This document shows, piece after piece, positions 20,954 to 26,566 of a stretch of DNA of 27,869 nt. The translations under genes and the position numbers were made by a program. The DNA lies in IMG/VR virus record IMGVR_UViG_3300042446_000927, positions 1 through 27,869 of that record; one strand, written 5' to 3'. The stretch is from a virus. The notes beneath the pieces are model-generated. The model made no database searches. It worked only from the letters and a program-made list of their open reading frames with translations, and was not told where the DNA came from. How positions within the stretch are numbered: the stretch's first letter is position 1; the number at the start of each line of letters is the position of its first letter.

Positions 20954-21672
20954 TATTTAAAATCTTTTTTAGACCAAATATTTTTTGTGTAATGATTTAA
21001 CATTGTTGTCTTAAAAGTTTTTTCAATTAATGTTCTATGTTCTCCATCTTCATAATAATCAAATGTAGACTTCCAGTCATTTCTTTTAAAGGGAATGACT
21101 TGAACTAGGGGTGTTCCCTTTTCAACAATTCCTTCAAAGCCTGCCTTAATCCACATAGGAAAAGATCCTTCCATAACGGACTTATCTGTATCAATAATTG
21201 ATGGTATTTGCATAAATGGCAAATTTCTATACCCAAAAGGACTAGTGATCAAACAGGAATATCCAGCAGGTGTTTGTGCCATCCATGTTGACACATACTT
21301 TACTACAAGATTTGTATATCCAGGTGGATGTTCAACTCTTTTTGATGTGTCTCCATGTGGGCTAAATATTTGTGTTTCAGTCATCCAAGATATTTCAGGA
21401 CTGCCATCTTTAAGGCTAACAAGAACATCAGCCCACAATGGAATTATATATCCAAATGTTAATGGCTCTAGCATTGGTGTGCATTTTTTAAAAGAGTGGT
21501 TTAATGTTCCATTAAATATTGATAGTTTTTTACCATCAAGGTTGTTTGGTGCTGGCTCATAAATGGGTGCATTTTTATACCAATCTGGAATTGACTTAGA
21601 TGCTGGGTGTGGCTTTAGTTGTGTATCAAAGCCAAATTTATCTTTAGCCTTAAAGTTTATAATTTGAGACAT
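20953..21672 (-). CDS. Four-copy unknown family, member D
   Basis: This 239-residue member has PHPASKSIPDWYKNAP (about 18-33), KKCTPMLEPLTFGYIIPLWADV (about 61), QTPAGYSCLITSPFGYRNLPF (about 142), SIIDTDK (about 165), GFEGIVEKGTPLVQVIPFKR (about 185) and C-terminal IWSKKDFK. The Asp of 'LDALT' is Glu here. GGAGTAGAC precedes the ATG. It lies downstream of two glycosyltransferase paralogues on the same strand. Confidence 0.75.
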   Translation of the reverse strand: MSQIINFKAKDKFGFDTQLKPHPASKSIPDWYKNAPIYEPAPNNLDGKKLSIFNGTLNHSFKKCTPMLEPLTFGYIIPLWADVLVSLKDGSPEISWMTETQIFSPHGDTSKRVEHPPGYTNLVVKYVSTWMAQTPAGYSCLITSPFGYRNLPFMQIPSIIDTDKSVMEGSFPMWIKAGFEGIVEKGTPLVQVIPFKRNDWKSTFDYYEDGEHRTLIEKTFKTTMLNHYTKNIWSKKDFK

Positions 21673-21680
21673 GTCTACTC

Positions 21681-22337
21681 CTAAAAAATATTTTTAATAT
21701 TTATAATGTCTTGCTGGCCTGAATGTATCATTATTTTTTTTATTCTATCTAAAAATACACCAGAATGTACATATGGCTGAACATTTATTTTTTTTAGTAA
21801 TCTAAAAAATGAAAAAGTATGACCCATATAAATATCATTTAAATATTCATCTTTAAAAAATGTTTTGGTTTTTTCTGTATTCATGATTTTTAAAATTGCA
21901 TCTCTATGAATTAAGAAACATCCAAAATCAAAAGCATCTACTTTGTTTTCAGTATTTTTAGCAATATCTGGCATTGAGTATGTTCCATCATCATTAAGAT
22001 TATATACAGTTGGAACCAATATTGTTTGTTCATATATTCCTAAGAATAGTCCAGAAATAACCTTCATGTTTTTTTCTTTTGCCGACTTCCACATTATTTC
22101 TATACTCTGTGGGTAAATAACAGCATTTGGCTCTACCATTAATAGCCATTCATCCGTGCAGGTTTCAATCCACCTATTAATTAAAGAATTTTTATCTGTT
22201 GCATTATTTTTACCTGTTATTTGTATTAAGTTTAATAATGGTAAACTTTTTTGCATTAAAAGATGAACAACAGATGCTGCAAACTTTCCTTCAACTTCTC
22301 CGTCATCTATCCAACCTAGGGTTACTGTTTCAATCAT
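21681..22337 (-). CDS. Glycosyltransferase paralogue lacking catalytic residues
   Basis: This 218-residue protein is homologous along its whole length to that at 22378-23034 (VTLGWIDDGEVEGKFAAS versus VTLSWCDNGLVHGQFAAS). The metal-binding DSD of the partner is EPN here (residues 69-71). The GED of the partner is GHT, and the late HVDH is FLDR. The fold is probably kept while sugar transfer is likely lost. It may bind or scaffold the partner, or it may have changed chemistry. It has its own consensus promoter and no ribosome binding site. Confidence 0.7.
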   Translation of the reverse strand: MIETVTLGWIDDGEVEGKFAASVVHLLMQKSLPLLNLIQITGKNNATDKNSLINRWIETCTDEWLLMVEPNAVIYPQSIEIMWKSAKEKNMKVISGLFLGIYEQTILVPTVYNLNDDGTYSMPDIAKNTENKVDAFDFGCFLIHRDAILKIMNTEKTKTFFKDEYLNDIYMGHTFSFFRLLKKINVQPYVHSGVFLDRIKKIMIHSGQQDIINIKNIF

Positions 22338-22343
22338 ATAACC

Positions 22344-22372
22344 ATAATACCATAAAACTTTTTATTTGTCAA
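22344..22372 (-). promoter_or_regulatory. Consensus promoter, predicted leaderless
   Basis: On the minus strand TTGACA (22372-22367), 17 nt, TATTAT (22349-22344), then 6 nt to the ATG at 22337. The geometry is identical to the other leaderless promoters here. Confidence 0.8.
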
Positions 22373-22377
22373 AATAA

Positions 22378-23034
22378 CTATCTTTGGTTGATTAAATTAT
22401 TATAGTGACCAATATTTAACCTATAGGTCTTTATGTGATCAACATGTGCACCAGTATGTGCATATAACTGTATTCCAGCATCCTTTACCATTTTAAAGAA
22501 ATAAGTGTCTTCACCAACCATTTGATTATTTATATAGTCTTCTCTAAATAATATGTTTGTTTTTAACTTATCAACTATTTGTTTTATTATATCTCTATGG
22601 ATTAATATGCAACCCATTCCTGCATAGTCTACTTTAATTAATTTATTTTCTGGAATTGGATAAATTGGTGTCATAAACTCATTTTCAGTACCTTTATTAA
22701 ATAGTGCAGGTTGAATTATTCCAAGTTTATTAATAAAGTATAATCCAGAAATTATTTTAATATCTGTTGACTGTACGACATCCCATAATACTTTTATTTT
22801 GTCTCGATAGGCAACTATGTCTGAATCAAGTATTAATATCCAGTCTTCTTCATATTCGTTCATCCATTTTGTAATAGTGTACTGTCTTAGTAAAGATATT
22901 TGACTTCCAGCAGTTTGCATTACTGACGTTATTGGTATGTCTTTTGATATTATTAGATCAGAAATAGATGCAGCAAACTGACCATGGACCAATCCATTAT
23001 CGCACCAACTGAGTGTTACGTTATTATTAGGCAA
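22378..23034 (-). CDS. GT-A glycosyltransferase (family 2-like)
   Basis: This 218-residue GT-A protein has the metal site LILDSDIV (Asp70, Asp72), the acceptor-side segment YAGMGCILIHRDII (about 137), and the catalytic region MVGEDTYFFKMVKDAG followed by YAHTGAHVDHIK (about 172-202). Similar short enzymes occur in large aquatic viruses. The start is TTG 23034, which begins the conserved strand; no ATG is in frame upstream before a stop. An AGATGGG purine tract lies about 11 nt upstream. It is the active-looking partner of the paralogue at 21681-22337. Confidence 0.82.
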   Translation of the reverse strand: MPNNNVTLSWCDNGLVHGQFAASISDLIISKDIPITSVMQTAGSQISLLRQYTITKWMNEYEEDWILILDSDIVAYRDKIKVLWDVVQSTDIKIISGLYFINKLGIIQPALFNKGTENEFMTPIYPIPENKLIKVDYAGMGCILIHRDIIKQIVDKLKTNILFREDYINNQMVGEDTYFFKMVKDAGIQLYAHTGAHVDHIKTYRLNIGHYNNLINQR

Positions 23035-23057
23035 TTTTATTTTTACCCATCTTTTTA

Positions 23058-23141
23058 TTAGTTAACTTTATATGTCATAACAAAATAACATGCTACATAC
23101 CCAACAATAAATGCAGGGATCAAAAATAAAATATTAATCAT
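23058..23141 (-). CDS. Single-span membrane micropeptide (27 aa)
   Basis: ATG 23141 overlaps the end of the zinc micro-protein upstream by 8 nt. The 27 residues are almost entirely one transmembrane helix (INILFLIPAFIVGYVACYFV) with a short polar tail (MTYKVN). A second gene pair of the same design lies at 26355-26560. It could be a holin-like, superinfection-exclusion or regulatory peptide. Function is unknown, and expression rests on the coupling. Confidence 0.45.
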   Translation of the reverse strand: MINILFLIPAFIVGYVACYFVMTYKVN

Positions 23142-23235
23142 CTTCTTCCTCAAATTCTCTAAGGGCATTATTATTATCATTACAATAATTACAATCGCCG
23201 TACTCTAATCTGTTACCACAATAGTTACAAAACAT
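23134..23235 (-). CDS. Zinc-ribbon micro-protein with acidic tail (33 aa)
   Basis: The 33 residues hold two identical CNYC knuckles (FCNYCGNRLEYGDCNYC) that would coordinate one zinc. They are followed by an Asn-rich segment and an acidic end (REFEEEDD). AGGA precedes the ATG by about 5 nt. Its 3' end overlaps the membrane micropeptide. A DNA mimic or a protein-protein adaptor is possible; no function is established. Confidence 0.55.
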   Translation of the reverse strand: MFCNYCGNRLEYGDCNYCNDNNNALREFEEEDD

Positions 23236-23259
23236 ACTTATCCTAACATGTCTATTCTA

Positions 23260-23427
23260 TCAGAAATTTTTAGTAACTGATTCAAATCTGTCCCAATGTC
23301 CCATAATGCTGCCAATAAATATATCACCAGTTTCTCTATCTACAAGAAAATATTTTTCTGGACACTTAGTCTTAACCGTAAGACTAATAGGTTTTTCTAA
23401 TTCTTCAAACTTTTTTGATTCTCTCAT
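23260..23427 (-). CDS. Small hypothetical protein (55 aa)
   Basis: The start is ATG 23427, chosen because it forms ATGA with the upstream stop; a longer frame upstream exists but would overlap needlessly. The sequence MRESKKFEELEKPISLTVKT leads to FLVDRETGDIFIGSIMGHWD, a beta-rich core with an acid turn, and ends KNF. It is not recognised. The arrangement in a coupled run of small genes supports it. Confidence 0.5.
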   Translation of the reverse strand: MRESKKFEELEKPISLTVKTKCPEKYFLVDRETGDIFIGSIMGHWDRFESVTKNF

Positions 23428-23747
23428 TCCTCTTCCTTTTCCCAATAGGCTTTACCAAAAGTATCATAGTCATCCCAGCCTTCATCTGCCATGGCTATCC
23501 TTGTTTGATCTAATTCTTCTTTCCAGGCAGCCATGTCTAACATATAATATGTTCCCCACCATTCGTAAGGCTTGTTAAGATATTTCCACATAAAAGCGTG
23601 GTATTTATAACGCCATCCTAATTCTTGATCTTCGTCCATATTGACACACTTAACTATATGATTACCTGCAAACTCACCAGATATATTACCTATCCATCTA
23701 AGGGGAAGGGTCTTAGTTCTTTGTATCTTTGTGGAATGATTTATCAT
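23424..23747 (-). CDS. Aromatic-rich conserved phage protein (about 107 aa)
   Basis: The conserved core is LRWIGNISGEFAGNHIVKCV, then ELGWRYKYHAFMWKYLNKPY, EWWGTYYML and a C-terminal helix ending in EKEEE. The density of Trp and Tyr is notable and suggests a stable small fold. The start is uncertain: ATG 23747 is a reasonable choice, but an earlier ATG near 23774 is open in frame. It overlaps the preceding small gene. No function is recognised. Confidence 0.5.
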   Translation of the reverse strand: MINHSTKIQRTKTLPLRWIGNISGEFAGNHIVKCVNMDEDQELGWRYKYHAFMWKYLNKPYEWWGTYYMLDMAAWKEELDQTRIAMADEGWDDYDTFGKAYWEKEEE

Positions 23748-23838
23748 CTTTAGGTACCCAGACTTTCTTTCCATTTTTCCATACAGGCCAATAACCAAGG
23801 CTACGCCAGTCCATTTGAGTTATCTTAGGCTCTTTCAT
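23713..23838 (-). CDS. Small hypothetical protein (41 aa)
   Basis: The 41-residue frame has a distinctive DWRSLGYWPVWKNGKKVWVP followed by a basic tail (KDDKSFHKDTKN). Its ATG (23838) overlaps the end of the upstream gene by 14 nt, preceded by GGGAGAG. Its end overlaps the next gene. The Trp/Lys pattern resembles a small OB or SH3-like strand set, but there is no assignment. Confidence 0.45.
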   Translation of the reverse strand: MKEPKITQMDWRSLGYWPVWKNGKKVWVPKDDKSFHKDTKN

Positions 23839-24034
23839 CGCTCTCCCATATAACTAGACACTTAGTACATTGTATACCTAGTTCACGCATATACCATGTG
23901 TGCTCACACTCTGTATCATCTAAAAGTTTTGCTTTCCATCCAGAAGGAGGAGGCCAACTCACTCCAAGAGATGCAAGGGAAGCCTTAGTCCATCCACCTT
24001 TAGGAGTCTTTAATGATTCTATCTTTGCTTCCAT
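23825..24034 (-). CDS. Small protein with 'TPKGGWT...WPPPSGWK' module
   Basis: About 69 residues from ATG 24034, which has AAGGCAAGAG just upstream. The first half has IESLKTPKGGWTKASLASLG and VSWPPPSGWKAKLL. This module is widespread in phages, both alone and attached to HNH nucleases, and probably binds DNA. The second half has CEHTWYMRELGIQCTKCLVI, a Cys-x-His and CxxC set that would bind zinc. It lies in the cluster of tiny zinc proteins. Confidence 0.6.
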   Translation of the reverse strand: MEAKIESLKTPKGGWTKASLASLGVSWPPPSGWKAKLLDDTECEHTWYMRELGIQCTKCLVIWESDERA

Positions 24035-24048
24035 CTCTTGCCTTGTCA

Positions 24049-24258
24049 CTAGTATCCACCAAGACATTCATTGCGTGTGTGAAATAATCTAATCTTTGTC
24101 AATATTTTGCGGGATGGAGCAGAAAGATCATCCTTACAAGTTAAACATTTATAAGACCATTCTCCAGTAAACCAGTCATGGACATAGCCCTTAGCGTTGG
24201 CATATTTCTTTGATATAAAAGTTTGAAATGGATCAGGTATTTCAAGGTTTTTTAGCAT
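24049..24258 (-). CDS. Small zinc-ribbon-like protein (69 aa)
   Basis: The start is ATG 24258 or GTG 24264; AGGAT lies upstream of both. The N-terminus IPDPFQTFISKKYANAKGYV leads to WSYKCLTCKDDLSAPSRKIL and ends RLFHTRNECLGGY. One CxxC plus a distal His and Cys could make a zinc site. The gene overlaps the small gene before it. There is no recognised family; it belongs with the run of mini Cys proteins. Confidence 0.5.
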   Translation of the reverse strand: MLKNLEIPDPFQTFISKKYANAKGYVHDWFTGEWSYKCLTCKDDLSAPSRKILTKIRLFHTRNECLGGY

Positions 24259-24358
24259 ATGCACACCAAATCCTGTTATCTGTCATGGTTTGATGAAGTT
24301 CCCAAAATAGTGGATCTTTAAGGCTCATCTCACACTTTAGACATTCTTGAGGTTTCAT
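24242..24358 (-). CDS. Small Cys protein (38 aa)
   Basis: The 38-residue frame MKPQECLKCEMSLKDPLFWE, then LHQTMTDNRIWCAYAKKP, with CLKC and a later Cys. The start is coupled to the membrane protein upstream (ATGA at 24355-24358), and the end overlaps the next gene by 17 nt. A half zinc site similar to the neighbours is possible. No function. Confidence 0.45.
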   Translation of the reverse strand: MKPQECLKCEMSLKDPLFWELHQTMTDNRIWCAYAKKP

Positions 24359-24564
24359 TCTTCTCTCTTCCAATGCAGATAAGATTTAATGTAGACTGCT
24401 GCATATGCAAGGGCACTAAAAATAAAACCATATTGATCTGTATGAATAGCATAGGCTATCCAAAGACATTCATTAAATAGTAAGACAAACCATCCCCATA
24501 TGGTTTTACGACCAACAAAGAAGATGCCTGTTACACCAATAACTGCTAATATCCATGACCACAT
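24355..24564 (-). CDS. Small membrane protein, PnuC-like fragment
   Basis: This 69-residue protein has two hydrophobic helices: ILAVIGVTGIFFVG, and a Trp-rich ELWIAYAIH-type segment (WGWFVLLFNECLWIAYAIHT). FSALAYAAVYIKS and KREE follow. The W-G-W/N-x2-LWI-A-Y order resembles a piece of PnuC-type nicotinamide transporters and small actinophage membrane proteins. It is too short to be a full transporter. It is in a coupled run of small genes. Confidence 0.55.
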   Translation of the reverse strand: MWSWILAVIGVTGIFFVGRKTIWGWFVLLFNECLWIAYAIHTDQYGFIFSALAYAAVYIKSYLHWKREE

Positions 24565-24569
24565 TTTAT

Positions 24570-24749
24570 TTACTCAAAATCTAACTGGTTTTCAAACATG
24601 CTTGTTATGTAGTTGCTTTGTCCTCTTGCAACCTTTGCAGCAAGCATACGCATACCAACTGCATTTAGTTGAGCATTTTCTTCACCAAGAGGTATTGCTT
24701 CAATAGCCCTTGCAATTTCTTCTCGCAATAACATATCATCTAGGCTCAT
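24570..24749 (-). CDS. Small helical hypothetical protein (59 aa)
   Basis: The 59-residue frame begins at ATG 24749, overlapping the previous stop as ATGA. It reads as helices: SLDDMLLREEIARAIEAIPL, then NAQLNAVGMRMLAAKVARGQ and a short acidic end. No Cys or enzyme motif. It is co-transcribed with the gene at 24746-24889 from a consensus promoter. Confidence 0.55.
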   Translation of the reverse strand: MSLDDMLLREEIARAIEAIPLGEENAQLNAVGMRMLAAKVARGQSNYITSMFENQLDFE

Positions 24750-24889
24750 AGTTTACCAACTAAAATAGCAGCCATTTTTAGACCACGGACCAGACCATCA
24801 TGATAGTCCTGATTTTTAATAACCTTAGTAGTGTCCCAAATGCGATAGGATTCTTTGTTTAGTAGTTCGGAAATTTCTTGGCTTGTCAT
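24746..24889 (-). CDS. Small early-type protein (47 aa)
   Basis: The 47 residues read MTSQEISELLNKESYRIWDT, then TKVIKNQDYHDGLVRGLKMA and AAILVGKL. Sequence alone gives no family. It is the first gene of a leftward run and has a fully consensus promoter ending 6 nt from its ATG, with no room for a ribosome binding site. A leaderless mRNA is predicted, which suggests strong early expression. Confidence 0.6.
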   Translation of the reverse strand: MTSQEISELLNKESYRIWDTTKVIKNQDYHDGLVRGLKMAAILVGKL

Positions 24890-24895
24890 AATTCC

Positions 24896-24924
24896 ATTAT
24901 ACAGTTCGGCGGATAGTTTGTCAA
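24896..24924 (-). promoter_or_regulatory. Consensus promoter, predicted leaderless
   Basis: On the minus strand TTGACA (24924-24919), a 17-nt spacer, TATAAT (24901-24896), then 6 nt to ATG 24889. Both hexamers are perfect. Confidence 0.88.
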
Positions 24925-24970
24925 GTTCGGCGCAAAATAGAGTAGCAAACCTTCCCCTGAGTCTAACGAC

Positions 24971-25543
24971 TCACCCTTGGTTAACAGACTTCAACTTGCT
25001 CAAATAGTATTTATACTCTGAGACAAGCCTACTCTTTTTACTTGAATTACATCTCCTACAGAGAGGCTGTAGATTTCCAATTGAGTGGTTTCCCGACCTA
25101 GATATGGGAATAATATGATCCATCGTAATCTTTTCTGTGGCACCGCAAAAAGCACAGGGAGAGTTATATAGCCTTTTGTATTCTTTATCTAATATTTTAT
25201 AGGTTCTAGCATCTTTGGCTATCCTACGTTTAATATGAGAGTTTGCTACATGAAGGGTAAATCTTTCACGGTTTGCTTGATTCCAAGCCTTAGCCGTAGC
25301 CACACGCCTTGCACTATTTTCTTGACGATAGATAGCCTTTTTAAGCATATAGGCTTGATCTTGCTTTTGTTGTACCCAACGACTTTTATTTTTCTTTTGC
25401 CATTGAATCTTATACTTCTCTGGATTAGCCTTTGCCCAAGCCTTAGCATACTCTTTGGCACAGGGCTTGCACTTTGCAGAGTTCTTGTAGAAATTGTCTA
25501 CAGAAGACTCTATAAGACATTTACGACAAACCTTTGTATCCAT
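24971..25543 (-). CDS. HNH endonuclease
   Basis: This 190-residue protein has an N-terminal zinc-finger-like CRKCLIESS...CKPC region, a long basic middle rich in Lys, Gln and Trp, and a C-terminal HNH nuclease domain (about 130-175). The domain reads CAFCG, TMDHIIPISRSGNHSIGNLQ and CRRCNSSK. The His of DHIIP, the Asn of GNLQ and the second CxxC form the metal/zinc site. It is probably a free-standing homing-type endonuclease. It has a TTGACA promoter with the leaderless spacing. Confidence 0.93.
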   Translation of the reverse strand: MDTKVCRKCLIESSVDNFYKNSAKCKPCAKEYAKAWAKANPEKYKIQWQKKNKSRWVQQKQDQAYMLKKAIYRQENSARRVATAKAWNQANRERFTLHVANSHIKRRIAKDARTYKILDKEYKRLYNSPCAFCGATEKITMDHIIPISRSGNHSIGNLQPLCRRCNSSKKSRLVSEYKYYLSKLKSVNQG

Positions 25544-25549
25544 ACACTA

Positions 25550-25578
25550 AGTCTATCAATTTTTGAACGGCATGTCAA
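25550..25578 (-). promoter_or_regulatory. Promoter of the HNH gene, predicted leaderless
   Basis: On the minus strand TTGACA (25578-25573), 17 nt, TAGACT (25555-25550), then 6 nt to ATG 25543. The -35 overlaps the stop codon of the ferredoxin gene. Confidence 0.75.
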
Positions 25579-25808
25579 GCAAAGAAGTTTTTATTAATAT
25601 CCTTATAATGCTCAAGGTTAGCAGGGACATCATCTTCGTAATAGATGGCTTCAACGGGACACACAGGCTCGCAAGCACCACAGTCAACGCAATCATTTGG
25701 ATCAATATAAAGCATATTTTTACCAACTTTAATACAGTCTACTGGACATTCCTCAATACAGGACTTATCCATCACATCCATGCATGCTTCTGTAATTACA
25801 TACGTCAT
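25575..25808 (-). CDS. Seven-iron (FdxA-type) ferredoxin
   Basis: This 77-residue ferredoxin has ligands Cys9, Cys17, Cys21, Cys25 (C-x7-C-x3-CP-x-DC) and Cys40, Cys43, Cys46, Cys50 (CVDCGACEPVC). The spacing matches the [3Fe-4S]/[4Fe-4S] type of Azotobacter FdI and actinobacterial FdxA/FdxC. The usual C-terminal extension is shorter, since these proteins are commonly 100-110 residues. It would carry electrons at low potential, for example to a host reductase or oxygenase. The gene has a clear leaderless-type promoter. Confidence 0.93.
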   Translation of the reverse strand: MTYVITEACMDVMDKSCIEECPVDCIKVGKNMLYIDPNDCVDCGACEPVCPVEAIYYEDDVPANLEHYKDINKNFFA

Positions 25809-25814
25809 GTTATT

Positions 25815-25843
25815 ATTATAGCAAATTTGAAACGGTATATCAA
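25815..25843 (-). promoter_or_regulatory. Promoter of ferredoxin, predicted leaderless
   Basis: On the minus strand TTGATA (25843-25838), 17 nt, TATAAT (25820-25815), then 6 nt to ATG 25808. The -35 lies in the last codons of the upstream zinc protein. Confidence 0.83.
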
Positions 25844-26004
25844 CAGTGTTCCTTACACACAGGCATAGGGATATTCTCTACAGTATCAAAGCAATGTCTG
25901 GGTTTAGAACATATATAACATAGGCTCCAGAGTTCTTTATTATTTAATCTTACTTTCTGAAAATATTGTTGTTGCAAATCCTGTTTTTCCTTTTTGGATG
26001 GCAT
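25840..26004 (-). CDS. Small zinc-binding protein (54 aa)
   Basis: The start is ATG 26004 (MPSKKEKQDLQQ), which lies 6 nt after a TATACT; a longer upstream frame would run through the divergent promoter and is unlikely. After a basic-polar helix it has LCYICSKPRHCFDTVENIPM and ends VCKEHC. CxxC plus C and C-x2-HC would make a zinc knuckle. Function unknown; part of the mini Cys-protein cluster. Confidence 0.6.
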   Translation of the reverse strand: MPSKKEKQDLQQQYFQKVRLNNKELWSLCYICSKPRHCFDTVENIPMPVCKEHC

Positions 26005-26010
26005 AGCCTT

Positions 26011-26016
26011 AGTATA
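26011..26016 (-). promoter_or_regulatory. -10 of leftward half of divergent promoter
   Basis: On the minus strand TATACT (26016-26011) lies 6 nt before ATG 26004. TTGCTC 18 nt upstream is a fair -35. It interlocks with the rightward -10 at 26020-26025. Confidence 0.6.
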
Positions 26017-26019
26017 GCC

Positions 26020-26025
26020 TATAAT
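26020..26025 (+). promoter_or_regulatory. -10 of rightward half of divergent promoter
   Basis: TATAAT lies exactly 6 nt upstream of ATG 26032. No good -35 is visible. Its position is 3 bp from the leftward -10, so the two promoters should compete or share polymerase. Confidence 0.6.
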
Positions 26026-26031
26026 GTATGC

Positions 26032-26349
26032 ATGGAGCAAGCAGTCTTATATTTATTATACAGTCCAACACACAGGGCTATTAAGATAGGCATATCAGAT
26101 ATCTCAGGTAAAAGGTTTGCAAGCCACAGACAGCATGGTTGGATCTTAATTAAGTATTGGCATTTTTTTGAACGGTATAAGGCAAAAGAAGTAGAAACTA
26201 TAGTACTAAGAACACTAAGGGATAGATACGGATACTATCTAACTAAAGAGCAAATGCCTCATGGGGGATATACGGAGACATTTGATGCAAGTAAAGTAAC
26301 CAGGAGAATGTTGATCCGTATGGTTAATAAGGCGATTAAAGAGGTTTGA
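26032..26349 (+). CDS. GIY-YIG-type nuclease (T5orf172/Mug113-like)
   Basis: This 105-residue protein has LYLLYSPTHRAIKIGIS as the GIY...YIG equivalent, then Arg in KRFASHRQHGW, Glu in KEVETIVLRTLRD and the closing GGYTETFDAS. The order and spacing match the T5orf172/Mug113 subfamily of GIY-YIG nucleases. The start is ATG 26032, which is 6 nt after a TATAAT; the longer frame upstream would cross the promoter. It is the only rightward gene of the early-type region and may be a selfish element or a DNA-processing enzyme near the putative origin. Confidence 0.78.
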   Translation: MEQAVLYLLYSPTHRAIKIGISDISGKRFASHRQHGWILIKYWHFFERYKAKEVETIVLRTLRDRYGYYLTKEQMPHGGYTETFDASKVTRRMLIRMVNKAIKEV

Positions 26350-26354
26350 CTGGT

Positions 26355-26441
26355 TTATCCAGACATACGGATTTGTTGAAGATAGGCCATGTAGTTTAAG
26401 AATAGGAATATGCCTAGCATAATGATTAGAAAAGGTTTCAT
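26355..26441 (-). CDS. Single-span membrane micropeptide (28 aa)
   Basis: ATG 26441 overlaps the stop of the zinc micro-protein (ATGA). The 28 residues form one hydrophobic helix, KPFLIIMLGIFLFLNYMAYL, with a short polar end (QQIRMSG). It has the same design and the same partner type as the pair at 23058-23235, but no close sequence identity. Function unknown. Confidence 0.45.
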   Translation of the reverse strand: MKPFLIIMLGIFLFLNYMAYLQQIRMSG

Positions 26442-26560
26442 TTAAAGTCTTCCTCAAGGTTTACTGGTTGGCTATCATCATCCATAGCCCCACAAACAGT
26501 ACATGTTACCTGACCATCAAGGTCTAGTTCATAGTCACAGCCATACTTTGTACAGGTCAT
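26438..26560 (-). CDS. Zinc-ribbon micro-protein with acidic tail (40 aa)
   Basis: The 40 residues hold CTKYGC and CTVC (MTCTKYGCDYELDLDGQVTC, then TVCGAMDDDS), a four-Cys zinc ribbon, and an acidic C-terminus (NLEEDFK). It has a consensus TTGACA promoter whose -10 ends 6 nt from the ATG, and the promoter's spacer contains a perfect DnaA box. This suggests that expression could respond to DnaA. Confidence 0.6.
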   Translation of the reverse strand: MTCTKYGCDYELDLDGQVTCTVCGAMDDDSQPVNLEEDFK

Positions 26561-26566
26561 ACATCA

